Shown: positions 22,642-31,636 of the stretch, piece after piece | Layout: the number at the start of each line of letters is the position of its first letter | How positions within the stretch are numbered: the stretch's first letter is position 1 | Origin: Nostoc sp. TCL240-02 | Lineage (GTDB): Bacteria; Cyanobacteriota; Cyanobacteriia; Cyanobacteriales; Nostocaceae | Direction: 5' to 3' | DNA: 64,000 bases | NCBI RefSeq assembly: GCF_013343235.1 | Contig: NZ_CP040094.1 | Coordinates: 7,187,001-7,251,000, forward strand | Position numbers and translations under genes: made by a program | Notes under the pieces: generated by a model | What the model was told of the DNA's origin: nothing | What the model saw: only the letters and a program-made list of their open reading frames with translations | Databases searched by the model: none

Positions 22642-23127
22642 ATGAGTATCGTCACGAAAGCTATCGTGAATGCTGATGCAGAAGCTCGCTACCTCAGCCC
22701 TGGTGAATTGGATCGGATCAAATCCTTTGTTGCCAGTGGTGAACGCCGCGTGCGGATTGCTCAAATTTTGACAGAAAATCGTGAGCGGCTGGTTAAGCAA
22801 GCTGGCGATCAATTGTTCCAAAAGCGTCCTGATGTTGTGTCTCCTGGTGGTAACGCTTACGGTCAAGAATTGACTGCTACTTGCCTGCGTGACCTAGATT
22901 ACTACCTCCGCCTCGTTACCTACGGTATCGTTGCTGGTGATGTTACACCGATTGAAGAAATTGGTGTTATCGGTGCCCGTGAACTGTACAAGTCCTTGGG
23001 AACCCCTATTGATGGTGTTGCTGAAGGTATCCGTGGCCTGAAGAATGTAGCTACTACATTGCTGTCTGGTGATGATGCTTCTGAAGCTGGTACCTACTTC
23101 GACTACCTAGTTGGTGCCCTGCTATAG
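22642..23127 (+). CDS. apcA: Allophycocyanin alpha subunit
   Basis: This 161-residue phycobiliprotein alpha chain carries one phycocyanobilin on the cysteine in [15 protein letters not shown]. It forms the trimers of the phycobilisome core with ApcB. The start [20 protein letters not shown] is the family start, and GGAGGA precedes it. An upstream in-frame TTG at 22621 would add seven residues that do not fit. 65 bp separate it from apcB. Confidence 0.98.
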   Translation: MSIVTKAIVNADAEARYLSPGELDRIKSFVASGERRVRIAQILTENRERLVKQAGDQLFQKRPDVVSPGGNAYGQELTATCLRDLDYYLRLVTYGIVAGDVTPIEEIGVIGARELYKSLGTPIDGVAEGIRGLKNVATTLLSGDDASEAGTYFDYLVGALL

Positions 23128-23192
23128 GGTGATGCTGTTTCCCTGCCGAAACAGAAGTATTGCAATACGGTTGGAAATAAGGAATTAACAAC

Positions 23193-23681
23193 ATGGCTCA
23201 AGACGCAATTACCGCTGTCATTAACTCCGCAGATGTTCAAGGTAAATACTTAGACAACTCTGCTTTAGAAAAACTAAAAGGCTACTTCGCTACTGGCGAA
23301 CTGCGGGTACGTGCTGCTAGCACCATCAGCGCTAACGCTGCTGCGATCGTCAAAGAAGCTGTAGCAAAATCTTTGCTATACTCTGACATCACCCGTCCCG
23401 GCGGCAACATGTACACAACCCGCCGTTATGCTGCTTGCATCCGCGATTTGGACTATTACCTCCGCTATGCCACCTACGCGATGTTAGCTGGCGATCCTTC
23501 CATTTTGGATGAGCGTGTATTAAATGGCTTGAAGGAAACCTACAACTCTTTAGGAGTTCCTGTTGGTGCTACCGTCCAAGCTATCCAATCCATCAAGGAA
23601 GTAACCGCTAGCTTGGTTGGTTCTGATGCTGGTAAGGAAATGGGCGTTTACTTAGACTATATCTCTTCTGGCTTAAGCTAA
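23193..23681 (+). CDS. apcB: Allophycocyanin beta subunit
   Basis: 162 residues, beginning [20 protein letters not shown]. The chromophore cysteine lies in [21 protein letters not shown] conserved asparagine usually methylated in beta subunits falls in the [16 protein letters not shown] region. GGAATTAA precedes the start at a suitable distance. It pairs with ApcA. A 223-bp spacer leads to apcC, which allows a processed or partly terminated transcript. Confidence 0.98.
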   Translation: MAQDAITAVINSADVQGKYLDNSALEKLKGYFATGELRVRAASTISANAAAIVKEAVAKSLLYSDITRPGGNMYTTRRYAACIRDLDYYLRYATYAMLAGDPSILDERVLNGLKETYNSLGVPVGATVQAIQSIKEVTASLVGSDAGKEMGVYLDYISSGLS

Positions 23682-23904
23682 GAGCTAGTTTGCGCTTAAG
23701 AATTTAGGTGCGGCTTTATTAAGGTCTGGAAATCAACCGTGAGTGCTAGAACGTTATATTGCTTATCTTGGTAAATTATCAGTGATGAGTGTTGGTGGTC
23801 TAGTATTGATGTTTGATTTCCAGCCTTGGAATCATTAAAAGATTTGCACTCAAGATTTTGAGATAAAAAAAGTTTTCACAAAGTTTACAGGAGATTTTCA
23901 AAAT

Positions 23905-24111
23905 ATGTCCCGTTTGTTTAAAATTACTGCTCTAGTTCCCAGCCAAACCAGAATTCGTACCCAACGCGAACTGCAAAATACTTACTTTACTAAACTAGTT
24001 CCTTATGAGAACTGGTTCCGCGAACAGCAACGCATTCAAAAAGCAGGCGGCAAAATTATCAAAGTAGAACTGGCAACTGGTAAGCAAGGCGCTAATACTG
24101 GCTTGTCGTAA
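23905..24111 (+). CDS. apcC: Allophycocyanin-associated core linker, 7.8 kDa type
   Basis: This 68-residue basic linker (MSRLFKITALVPSQTRIRTQ) belongs to the small CpcD/ApcC-type linkers that cap core cylinders. The C-terminus GKIIKVELATGKQGANTGLS is typical. AGGAG lies 9 nt before the ATG. It is the last gene of the apc cluster and is followed by a terminator. Confidence 0.97.
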   Translation: MSRLFKITALVPSQTRIRTQRELQNTYFTKLVPYENWFREQQRIQKAGGKIIKVELATGKQGANTGLS

Positions 24112-24145
24112 TTTTGTAAATAGAATATTATTTTAGGGAATTGGT

Positions 24146-24171
24146 AAGAGGTTGAAAAAGACCTCTTTTTT
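24146..24171 (+). terminator. Rho-independent terminator after apcC
   Basis: AAGAGGT (24146-24152) pairs with ACCTCTT (24161-24167), followed by a T run to 24171. It lies 35 bp past the apcC stop and closes the apc cluster. Confidence 0.85.
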
Positions 24172-24291
24172 GTTGAGAATTGATAGTATAAAAAATCTGT
24201 TAATTACAGCAATTTTCGATTAAGCCCGCCACAAAAATGAATCGCAAAATAAAGCCCAGTATTGGTTTTGGTACTTTTATTTGTGGCACGT

Positions 24292-25489
24292 TTAAGTAGG
24301 TGGGCGGGGAAAAACCAAAATATGTAAGAATAAGTAAATATGGAGAAAATATTAAAGCAGGTATAAAATGTGGGAGCGCGTCTAAGAGTATTTCTGACCC
24401 GTGAAGAAGATCGAACCTTATTTGAGTTGAGGGCAGCAACAACGGTGTCGCAGAAAGTAAAAGATCGAGCCTTAGTAGTCAGATTAAATTCTCAAGGATG
24501 GTATATCGAAAAAATAGCAGCCCATTTTAATTGGACAGACCAAACAGTAAGGGAAACGCTTCATAAGTGGGAAAAAAAAGGTTTAGGAGGACTATGGGAT
24601 GCTCCGGGTAGAGTCGGAATAACAAAGTGGAAAGAAGAGGATATTGTTTATTTAGAAGAATGCCTTAAAGCCGAGCCACGCACATACCACGCACATATAA
24701 TAGTCGGCAATTAGCAAAAAAGCTGGAGAACGAAAGAAATATTAAGTTGAGTCCCGACAGAATTAGAAGGGTACTCAAAAAAAGGGGATTAACTGGAAAA
24801 GAGCCAGAATTAGTCACAGAAAAAAGCAAGATCCTGTAATACGAAAGCTCAAACAGGCAGACCTTGAAATGCTAGAGCTAGCTGCTGCTGGCGAGATAGA
24901 CCTGAAATATTTAGATGAATCAGGCTTTTGTATGTGGTGTACGCCCGGTTATACATATTACCCAGTAGGAGAACAAAAGCGCTTAGAACAAAGTAAACGA
25001 CGTGGCAGAAGATTGAGTATTCTTGGCTTGTTTCAACCATTAGTAAGTTTTATTTATGGCTTAGTTATTGGCAGCATAAAGAGTGAATCTTAGATCAATA
25101 TCATGGAAAATGAGGCTATCCAGGCAGAACAAGAAATCAAGGCTACTGGACGTATAAGAGTCATAGTTCAAGATAATGGTTCCATACATAAATCTCTTGA
25201 TGTACAAGAATATTGGACTCAGTGGGAACAGATGGGGTTATATATTTTCTTTCTACCTGCATATTGTTCAGAGATGAATAGAATTGAGCTAGAGTGGCAA
25301 CAACTCAAAAAACATGAAATTTCTGGGCAGATGTTTGATGATGAATTAGACCTAGCTTATGCAGTTATTAATGGGATAGAAGCTAGAGGAGAACGAAATA
25401 ATTACGGTACAGAACGCTTCAAATTCAACAATCATCTTTCTTCTAACATTGCTTTACATATATTGGTTTTTCCACGCCCACCTACTTAA
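24292..25489 (+). mobile_element. IS630-type insertion sequence, inactive
   Basis: Inverted ends of about 27 bp bound the element. TTAAGTAGGTGGGCGGGGAA at the left (from 24292) is matched by the complement of 25463-25489 with one difference. The ends lie at TA dinucleotides, as expected for IS630. About 1.2 kb in total, with one transposase gene carrying several lesions. The left flank (24200-24291) also holds an inverted pair (GCCACAAAAATGAA against TTTATTTGTGGC), which may be a separate small element. Confidence 0.8.
24370..25489 (+). pseudogene. IS630-type transposase with three visible lesions
   Basis: The protein can be read in pieces. The HTH half (GARLRVFLTREED, NWTDQTVRETLHKWEKKGLG) breaks at an exact 11-bp tandem duplication (CCACGCACATA at 24676-24686 and 24687-24697). 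Undoing it gives RQLAKKLENERNIKLSPDRI. A second break near 24791 is one missing A: GLT can be restored to GLNWKRARISHRKKQDP. Then the catalytic half follows (YLDESGFCMW with the first Asp), an in-frame TAG at 25091-25093, and the rest (VIVQDNGSIHKS with the second Asp, NRIELEWQQLKKHE with the acidic third). All three acidic residues survive, so decay is recent. Confidence 0.9.
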
Positions 25490-25527
25490 TTGTAATTTGC
25501 TGTAAGTCATATAGAAACAAAGTACTC

Positions 25528-26031
25528 TTAATCAAACTTGTTAGCCTTCTTAAAGTACTTCTTCCACTCACCATCTAGGGCAGCTTCGTACTGAGAACCT
25601 AGTTCTTGTCCACTTCCGTACCTAACAAGATTGACTCCCTGCATAGTTGGTAATTTTAGTAGATAGCTATCTTCTAAAGGATTATTAAGACTCACAAACT
25701 CATCTAGCCTTATTGATACAGTAGGGCAGTTCCCAAAAAAATGTTGAGTATAGGCATCAGAATAATTATGATATTGAGGAAGTAGAAATTCATTCAAACG
25801 GTGTTCAGCAGGTTCAGTCTTGATTACTTCTCCTGCCACAATGAAGCCACGTTTTCCGTTTCCAGTTTTTTTCAAGTAGGCTTTATCTCCAACCTTAATT
25901 GATTTGACCTGACCCGCACTCCAAGTGATATAATAGTCCCCTTCATTTTTGATATCATCAAGTGCTTCTTCAATATAGGTAGGAATATTAACATCAATAT
26001 CTGGATTTGCTAAGAAAATACGTGTTGGCAT
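25528..26031 (-). CDS. EVE/PUA-like domain protein
   Basis: This 167-residue protein begins MPTRIFLANPDIDVNIPTYI. Its core ITWSAGQVKSIKVGDKAYLK, then GKRGFIVAGEVI, resembles the EVE/PUA-like fold that reads modified bases in DNA or RNA and is often joined to McrB-type restriction enzymes. Here the domain stands alone, with a C-terminal extension (about 90-167) containing a conserved-looking QGVNLVRYGSGQELGSQYEA. No restriction gene is adjacent. It sits immediately next to the dead IS, suggesting accessory DNA. The family call is by motif only. Confidence 0.55.
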   Translation of the reverse strand: MPTRIFLANPDIDVNIPTYIEEALDDIKNEGDYYITWSAGQVKSIKVGDKAYLKKTGNGKRGFIVAGEVIKTEPAEHRLNEFLLPQYHNYSDAYTQHFFGNCPTVSIRLDEFVSLNNPLEDSYLLKLPTMQGVNLVRYGSGQELGSQYEAALDGEWKKYFKKANKFD

Positions 26032-26269
26032 GATTGTGCTGCACCTAGATTAGTACAAGGGTTATGAATTTACATGAAAAGTATATAATTAGCTTTTATA
26101 ATTATAGATATCTTTTGTATACTTCCGTACATGTACCCTGTTTCAGATAAATATCCAGAATTTATCAAGATGTTATTTCATTTTGGGTAATAGATGGAAA
26201 ACTTCTATTTCAGAAAATTGGACTATCGCAAAGTTTATGAATCTACAGCTATGGGTGATAAAAATTAAA

Positions 26270-26295
26270 AAAGAGGTCTAATACCAGACCTCTTT
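26270..26295 (-). terminator. Terminator of the 2OG-oxygenase-like gene
   Basis: AAAGAGGTCT (26270-26279) is perfectly complementary to 26286-26295 with a 6-nt loop. On the minus strand it is followed by TTTTTTAATTTTT. It lies 28 bp past the stop at 26323. Confidence 0.85.
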
Positions 26296-26322
26296 CTTTT
26301 TTGTTGCTTGTATTCCTGAAAA

Positions 26323-27336
26323 TTAAGAGTTGAACATTTCTACAAGGCGATACCCGCGAGTATATAGCGGAACTGGAGCGCCAGAATTCTGTTTTCTCCT
26401 GGCTTGTTCACAACTTTCATCAAACACAATTAGCGTTTCTTGACCAACTTTCAGCCAGTCTTCATAAGGCACGCTCATATCTTCTTCAACACCACCAAGA
26501 CTAGGTGCTACCATTACCCGGTAGGCTTCATTGAATTTCCTCCGAAACCGGAAATCTACAGAAATTCTTAGACCTTCAGTTTTCCTTCTTACTGTTTGGT
26601 GCAATCCACGGGCATCATTAAAGTACATCGTGCCATGTTGCAGTTGTGCTTCTGTATAGGAGACAACCATTGGAACATCCCGACCTTCATCGAAGTCTGA
26701 CATCACTTGCATAGACTGTAGTTCAATCTCGCGGGGCATCTCACCTGCTTCAATGGTTATATTATCGATGTCGCCAAATAGTGGCAGAACTACTACAGTC
26801 GCATCAGCAGCAACACCTGCCCAGACATCGCTATGGCATTTTGAGCTAGCGAAGGGCAAACTCAATTTTTTTGCATCAGTTTTACCATAAACCATACGGA
26901 GATTTACTGGTAAATCCACTGCATCAATCAGGTCATTTGCTCCTAGTTGGTAAAAAGCGTCAGCTACGCTTTTTTGAAAAAGGTTAAATGTGAGAGTGTG
27001 TTCTCGCTTGGGCATCAAAAGACCAGTGCCGGTGTAGTTTGGTAATGTATTTCTTGCTTCTAGTAGTCGTTCAAGCATTTCAGCTTCTGAAAGAATGATG
27101 GGACTATTCAGACATGCTGAAATATAACCCGCAGCAGCAATGCGGATCTGCTGGAACAACTCAGGCTTTAATGTGTGTTCAAACAGTAATCGATACTGTC
27201 GCCTTGTAGCAATTTTATCAGCAAGCTCATCAAAGAGTCGATCGCCAAGTTGAGAGAATGCGATCGCACGGTCATATTCTACGCGATCGCCCACTACTGA
27301 CTTGGCTAACAGTTCTTCTAACATAATTTCTTCCAA
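26323..27336 (-). CDS. Putative Fe(II)/2-oxoglutarate-dependent oxygenase
   Basis: 337 residues. No precise family was identified, but the ligand pattern of the double-stranded beta-helix oxygenases is present. H168-x-D170 stands in SSKCHSDVWAG and the distal His246 in DARGLHQTVRRKTEGLRI. Arg257, 11 residues after His246, is placed to bind the 2-oxoglutarate carboxylate. The strands between (ATVVVLPLFGDIDNITIEAG) fit the fold. The N-terminal 150 residues are helical and may form the substrate cap. It has its own terminator and is divergent, across 486 bp, from a methyltransferase and a diiron oxidase gene. It may modify the same small molecule, but that is inference. Confidence 0.6.
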   Translation of the reverse strand: MEEIMLEELLAKSVVGDRVEYDRAIAFSQLGDRLFDELADKIATRRQYRLLFEHTLKPELFQQIRIAAAGYISACLNSPIILSEAEMLERLLEARNTLPNYTGTGLLMPKREHTLTFNLFQKSVADAFYQLGANDLIDAVDLPVNLRMVYGKTDAKKLSLPFASSKCHSDVWAGVAADATVVVLPLFGDIDNITIEAGEMPREIELQSMQVMSDFDEGRDVPMVVSYTEAQLQHGTMYFNDARGLHQTVRRKTEGLRISVDFRFRRKFNEAYRVMVAPSLGGVEEDMSVPYEDWLKVGQETLIVFDESCEQARRKQNSGAPVPLYTRGYRLVEMFNS

Positions 27337-27822
27337 GGTTATTCTAAATTATTTAAATCACTAATACATCCAAAGCCATTTCGTTTTTAAAACGAATCTG
27401 ACTATTACAACTTAACAAGATTATTGTCCTTATACTTCGTAAAATATACTGTTTACTTTCTAGTGTTTATCTTGATTTAAAGAGTTTATCTTAACCTTAT
27501 TAGTAAAGTACATGTAAAGTTAAAGTTTAAGCCTCAACATATTTATATGTAAAGTAGCTATTAACTAAGTATTTTGAAAACTTCATGAAGCCTGATTATA
27601 TTAATGTTTTTATATTTAAAGAAATTAAGAAGTTAAAAATATTTCAGTTAGATTTTATCTTGAAACCTATCTTTTTTACGCAAAATTAACCATAAAGAAA
27701 AAATCAGTAAGATCAACATTAGCATTATTTTAGGTAAAGGTTACAACATATATAGTATTAAATTATTATAAATTCCGATTGATTAAAACCAACATAACTC
27801 TAATATAAATAGATAGTTAAAA
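27337..27822. other. AT-rich divergent promoter region
   Basis: 486 bp between two divergent genes, very AT-rich, with no open frame of note. Both promoters should lie here. AGAGGAGAACCTAG at 27886 is inside the next gene and is not a signal. No operator could be assigned. Confidence 0.45.
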
Positions 27823-28590
27823 ATGTCAAATAATCACAAAGACGCAACTATAAGCTTATACAATCGCACAGCATCAGACTGGATTAGAGGAGAACCTAGT
27901 TCGCTCTCAGACTTTACAGCACGTCCTTTTGTACTAGAACTTTGTGAGCCTGTTCGTGGGTTGCGAGTACTTGATATAGGTTGCGGAGAAGGTTATTGCA
28001 GTCGAGAATTACGCCGACGTGGTGCTGCACAAATACATGGAATAGATATTTCCCAAGGCATGATTGAAGCCGCAAAGTTGCAAGAAGTCGAAGATGCTTT
28101 GTGTATTAGCTATGAAGTAGGATGTGCTACCAATCTCAAGCAGTTTGATGATGGTGAAATTGACTTAGTTGTTGCAGTATTTCTATTTAACTATTTGACA
28201 ATTTCCCAGACCCAAGAATGCATTGCAGAAGTTGCACGCATTCTTCGTCCGGGCGGTCGATTTGTATTCAGCGTTCCCCATCCATCTTTTCCATATATGC
28301 GGGAGGCAGCATATCCGTTTTATTTTCAAGTTGAGGGTGCAGGCTACTTCAGTAAGCGAGATCAGCAGTTTCCTGGTCGTATTTGGAAACGAGATGGCTC
28401 TTGGTTAAATGTCCAATTGATTCACAAAACTCTTGAAGATTACTTTAATGCCCTTAGAATTGCTGGCTTTAATACCATGCCAATTTTACAAGAATTGTGT
28501 GTAACTCCAGAACATATCGCAGTAGACGAATCATTTTTTAGCCCCTTACTTGACCAACCACTCCATCTAGCCCTACAAATATCACGATGA
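27823..28590 (+). CDS. Class I SAM-dependent methyltransferase
   Basis: 255 residues with the Methyltransf_11/25 fold. Motif I is GLRVLDIGCGEGYCSREL, the acidic end of strand 2 is IHGIDISQGMIEAAK, and motif post I is FDDGEIDLVVAVFLFNYL. The late motif is ILRPGGRFVFSVPHPSF. The C-terminal part, with SVPHPSFPYM and GSWLNVQLIHKTLEDYFNAL, resembles small-molecule methyltransferases rather than RNA or protein enzymes. The stop overlaps the start of the next gene by 4 bp (28587-28590), so the two are translationally coupled and probably act on one pathway. Confidence 0.85.
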   Translation: MSNNHKDATISLYNRTASDWIRGEPSSLSDFTARPFVLELCEPVRGLRVLDIGCGEGYCSRELRRRGAAQIHGIDISQGMIEAAKLQEVEDALCISYEVGCATNLKQFDDGEIDLVVAVFLFNYLTISQTQECIAEVARILRPGGRFVFSVPHPSFPYMREAAYPFYFQVEGAGYFSKRDQQFPGRIWKRDGSWLNVQLIHKTLEDYFNALRIAGFNTMPILQELCVTPEHIAVDESFFSPLLDQPLHLALQISR

Positions 28591-29321
28591 TACAGACATC
28601 TTCTTTACTAATAAATTCCTTCCGTGAAATAACGGTTAATCATCCTCTATGGAGCCATGAATTCCTAATTCGCTGTCGGGCTGGAAATTTATTTTTACCA
28701 GACGTACAGATACTAGCTGTTCAGATGTACAAATTCTCCAAACAATTTAATCGGATATTAGCCAGTATCTTATCTTGTTGCGAAGATGAAAGTAGCCAGT
28801 TAGTCATCTTAGAAAACCTATTTGACGAAATGGGACAGGGAGATATAACTCAGTCCCACCCAGAATTGTTTCGTCAATTTACCCGCGCCCTTGGTATCGA
28901 CGACGAAACTTTGGCAGCACTACCCACTGCACCTGAAACTCGTGCCCTGATTGAAACTTACTTGCAGATACCACATAAATATGGCTACTTAGCTGCACTG
29001 GGTGCTGTCTGTTATGCTTCCGAAGGGATTGTTAGCTCACTCTACACGCAACTATATAAAGGAATCATTGGTGCTGCTCCCTTACCCAAAGAAGCCCTGA
29101 TCTTTTTTGAAGTCCATATTGATGTAGATGATAGTCATGCAGCAAAGCTAGCAGCAGTGATTGAACCTCGAATTACCATGAATGAGGAGGATATCAAGGT
29201 AAAACTGGCTATTGTAGAAGCTATGGATGCGCGTGTCCAATTTTTTAATGGAATTCAGCGTCAAATCTCTAAATACAGCTTGTATTCTGATTCATGGGTG
29301 CATTTTGATGCATTGCTGTAG
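28587..29321 (+). CDS. Heme-oxygenase-like diiron oxidase (HDO superfamily) protein
   Basis: 244 residues, all-helical. Six possible iron ligands follow the HDO pattern: E81 and H91 (DEMGQGDITQSHPELF), E146 (YASEGIV), then H177, D181 and H184 in FEVHIDVDDSHAAKL. HDO enzymes (CADD, UndA, BesC, SznF types) use O2 for C-C cleavage, decarboxylation or N-oxygenation of amino acids and fatty acids (family knowledge). The spacing E-x9-H and H-x3-D-x2-H fits well. No extra glutamate was found about 26 residues before E81, where N-oxygenating members carry one, so a CADD/UndA-like reaction is more likely than N-oxygenation. Coupled to the methyltransferase. Confidence 0.78.
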   Translation: MIQTSSLLINSFREITVNHPLWSHEFLIRCRAGNLFLPDVQILAVQMYKFSKQFNRILASILSCCEDESSQLVILENLFDEMGQGDITQSHPELFRQFTRALGIDDETLAALPTAPETRALIETYLQIPHKYGYLAALGAVCYASEGIVSSLYTQLYKGIIGAAPLPKEALIFFEVHIDVDDSHAAKLAAVIEPRITMNEEDIKVKLAIVEAMDARVQFFNGIQRQISKYSLYSDSWVHFDALL

Positions 29322-29625
29322 TATTGTGTCAAGTTTAAATTGATGGGTAAACAAGTTTGTAGTAAGCACTAAAGTCCTTACTACAAATCCTCAAAACTAG
29401 CTAGGCAAAGCAACCAGTGAAAATACGGTTGTAACAATAAGGATTTGTAGCATTAAAATACAAACAGTTTTACTTGTTGTTTTGGGATTTTAAATCTAAA
29501 ATAAAACATTTTCAAACTATAACTACAGAAAATTATGCAATTTAAATAACCTTTTTAAGAAATTAGTTGTCGAGTCTTGGGCAAATTCACAAAGCAAAAT
29601 TAGGTGCAGTCATCAGGAGGCTTCC
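29322..29625. other. Spacer with a long hairpin
   Basis: 304 bp between the diiron oxidase and H-NOX genes. TTTGTAGTAAG (29356-29366) pairs with CTTACTACAAA (29377-29387), and the inner ACT/AGT continues the stem after one mismatch. There is no T run, so it looks more like a dispersed palindromic repeat than a terminator. The H-NOX promoter may follow it. CAGGAGG lies just before the H-NOX ATG. Confidence 0.55.
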
Positions 29626-30177
29626 ATGTACGGTTTAGTGAACAAGGCGATTCAAGACATGGTGTGCAGTCGCTTTGGCGAAGAGACTTGGAAACAAATT
29701 AAGCACAAGGCAGAGGTGGACGTAGATGTTTTCCTCAGTATGGAAGGCTATCCCGATTACATCACCCACAAGTTGGTAAAAGCTGCTAGTGTCGTTCTAA
29801 GTTTATCTCCCAAACAGATTATGCAAGCCTTTGGAGAATTCTGGGTTCAGTACACAGCCCAAGAAGGCTATGGTGAAATGATGGATATGAGTGGAGATAC
29901 ATTGCCTGAGTTTTTAGAAAACCTCGATAATCTTCATGCTCGTGTAGGAGTTAGCTTTCCTAAACTCCAGCCCCCATCATTTGAATGTACTGATATGGAG
30001 GAAAATTCTCTGAGCTTACACTATCGTTCTGATAGAGAAGGGCTGACTCCAATGGTTATTGGTCTAATCCAAGGATTGGGAACAAGGTTTGATACAGAAG
30101 TTCATATTACCCAAACTCAGAATCGGGATGAAGGTGCTGAACATGATGAATTTTTAGTGATTTATAAACCAAATTGA
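29626..30177 (+). CDS. H-NOX heme-based nitric oxide sensor
   Basis: This 183-residue stand-alone H-NOX domain (MYGLVNKAIQDMVCSRFGEE) carries the proximal heme ligand His104 in NLHARVG and the heme-propionate motif Y133-x-S135-x-R137 (HYRSDREG). The distal tyrosine used by O2-binding members (position about 140) is not seen; Leu140 is there. That favours NO over O2 as the ligand. It is closely similar to the Nostoc PCC 7120 protein of known structure (from memory, alr2278). It is followed after 10 bp by a kinase gene with the matching partner domain, so the two make a sensor-kinase pair. Confidence 0.95.
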   Translation: MYGLVNKAIQDMVCSRFGEETWKQIKHKAEVDVDVFLSMEGYPDYITHKLVKAASVVLSLSPKQIMQAFGEFWVQYTAQEGYGEMMDMSGDTLPEFLENLDNLHARVGVSFPKLQPPSFECTDMEENSLSLHYRSDREGLTPMVIGLIQGLGTRFDTEVHITQTQNRDEGAEHDEFLVIYKPN

Positions 30178-30187
30178 GTGTAGCAGC

Positions 30188-31636
30188 ATGGCTCCTCCTC
30201 ACCTTACGCTTTCACCAGAGTCATTGGCGAAAGCTTTTCCCTTCCACTTTGCATTTACCCGTAATCGTGAAATTGTACAAACTGGTGATGTCTTGGGGCG
30301 CATTTGCCCTGAGTCATTAATTGGTAAATTGATTGAGCAGCATTTCCAGATTAATCGTCCAAAGATTCTGACTGATTTTGACGCTATTAGTAAACAGCCT
30401 CGTGCCCTATTTATTGTAGAGTTCCTTCATAATGGAATGCAACTCAAAGGTCAAATGATGTATCAACCAGAGGAGGAGGTAATATTTTTTTTAGGTTCTC
30501 CCTGGATTACAGATACAACTAGCTTGGCTCCTTTGGGTATCAAGCTCAAAGACTTTGCGATTCACGACCCAATAGTTGATTTTCTGTTTTTACTGCAAGC
30601 TCAGAACACTGCTTTGACTGATGCCAAAAAGTTAACAGGCGAACTTAAACAACAAAGGGCACAACTGCGGAGTGCGCTGCAAATTAAGGAAAACCTAGCG
30701 GAAATTGCTGAGGCTCAGGCTAAAAGATTGGAAAAATCCCTCCGGGAGCTACAGCAAACTCAAGCCCAATTGGTTCAGGCGGAGAAAATGTCCAGTTTGG
30801 GGCAGTTGGTTTCAGGAGTTGCTCACGAAATTAACAACCCTGTTAACTTTATTTACGGAAATTTAAAATATACAAAAGATTATACACAGTGTTTGCTAAA
30901 GCTTGTACTTCTTTACCAGCAATTTTATGCCAATCCTGTGCCAGAAATTAAAGAATACATTGAGGAAATCGAGTTAGATTTTTTACTAGATGATTTGCCC
31001 AAAATTCTAGATTCGATGCAAGTAGGAGCCGAAAGGATCTCTGAAATTGTCTTGTCTCTGCGGAATTTCTCTCGTCTTGATGAAGCCGGAATGAAAAAGG
31101 TTGATATTCACCACGGACTAGATAGTACCTTGCTGATTTTACAGAATCGGTTTAAGAATAGCGTTGAGCATCCTGAGATCAAAGTAGTTAAAAACTATGG
31201 AAACTTGCCTTTGGTAGATTGTTACGCCGGCCAACTCAATCAAGTGTTCATGAATATTATCAGTAATGCTATTGATGCACTTGAAAGCCATAACGATAAA
31301 CGCGCGATCGCAGAAATTCATGCTAGTGCTAATAAAATTACAATTACTACAGAAATCATTGAAACAAACTGTGTTGTCCGAATTGCTGATAACGGTTCAG
31401 GAATGACAGAAGCAGTTAAGGAACGACTGTTTGATCCATTTTTCACAACTAAGCCTGTGGGTAAGGGTACAGGACTAGGTTTGTCAATTAGCTATCAAAT
31501 TGTAGTTGAAAAACATCGGGGAAGACTGAAATGTGTATCAGAACCCGGGCAGGGTACTGAATTTTGGATTGAAATTCCCCTCTCTATGAACACACAAGCA
31601 GCTGATTGCGTCAAATCGTTGAGTTATGTTTTATGA
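30188..31636 (+). CDS. H-NOX-associated histidine kinase (HNOBA domain)
   Basis: 482 residues. The N-terminal domain (about 1-140: FAFTRNREIVQTGDVLGRIC) is an H-NOX-associated (HNOBA) domain as in guanylate cyclase. A coiled coil follows (about 140-200). The kinase core has the H-box QLVSGVAHEINNPVN with phospho-acceptor His213. N, G1, F and G2 boxes are at QVFMNIISNAIDAL, RIADNGSGM, DPFFTTK and GKGTGLGLS. No transmembrane segment, so it is cytosolic and takes its signal from the H-NOX protein encoded 10 bp upstream. No response regulator gene is adjacent, so its target is unknown. Confidence 0.93.
   Translation: MAPPHLTLSPESLAKAFPFHFAFTRNREIVQTGDVLGRICPESLIGKLIEQHFQINRPKILTDFDAISKQPRALFIVEFLHNGMQLKGQMMYQPEEEVIFFLGSPWITDTTSLAPLGIKLKDFAIHDPIVDFLFLLQAQNTALTDAKKLTGELKQQRAQLRSALQIKENLAEIAEAQAKRLEKSLRELQQTQAQLVQAEKMSSLGQLVSGVAHEINNPVNFIYGNLKYTKDYTQCLLKLVLLYQQFYANPVPEIKEYIEEIELDFLLDDLPKILDSMQVGAERISEIVLSLRNFSRLDEAGMKKVDIHHGLDSTLLILQNRFKNSVEHPEIKVVKNYGNLPLVDCYAGQLNQVFMNIISNAIDALESHNDKRAIAEIHASANKITITTEIIETNCVVRIADNGSGMTEAVKERLFDPFFTTKPVGKGTGLGLSISYQIVVEKHRGRLKCVSEPGQGTEFWIEIPLSMNTQAADCVKSLSYVL

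Noticed and set aside
28587..29321. True heme oxygenase or TenA thiaminase
   Set aside because: The E/H/E/H/D/H ligand set indicates a diiron HDO enzyme. Heme oxygenase lacks this set and TenA lacks the histidines.
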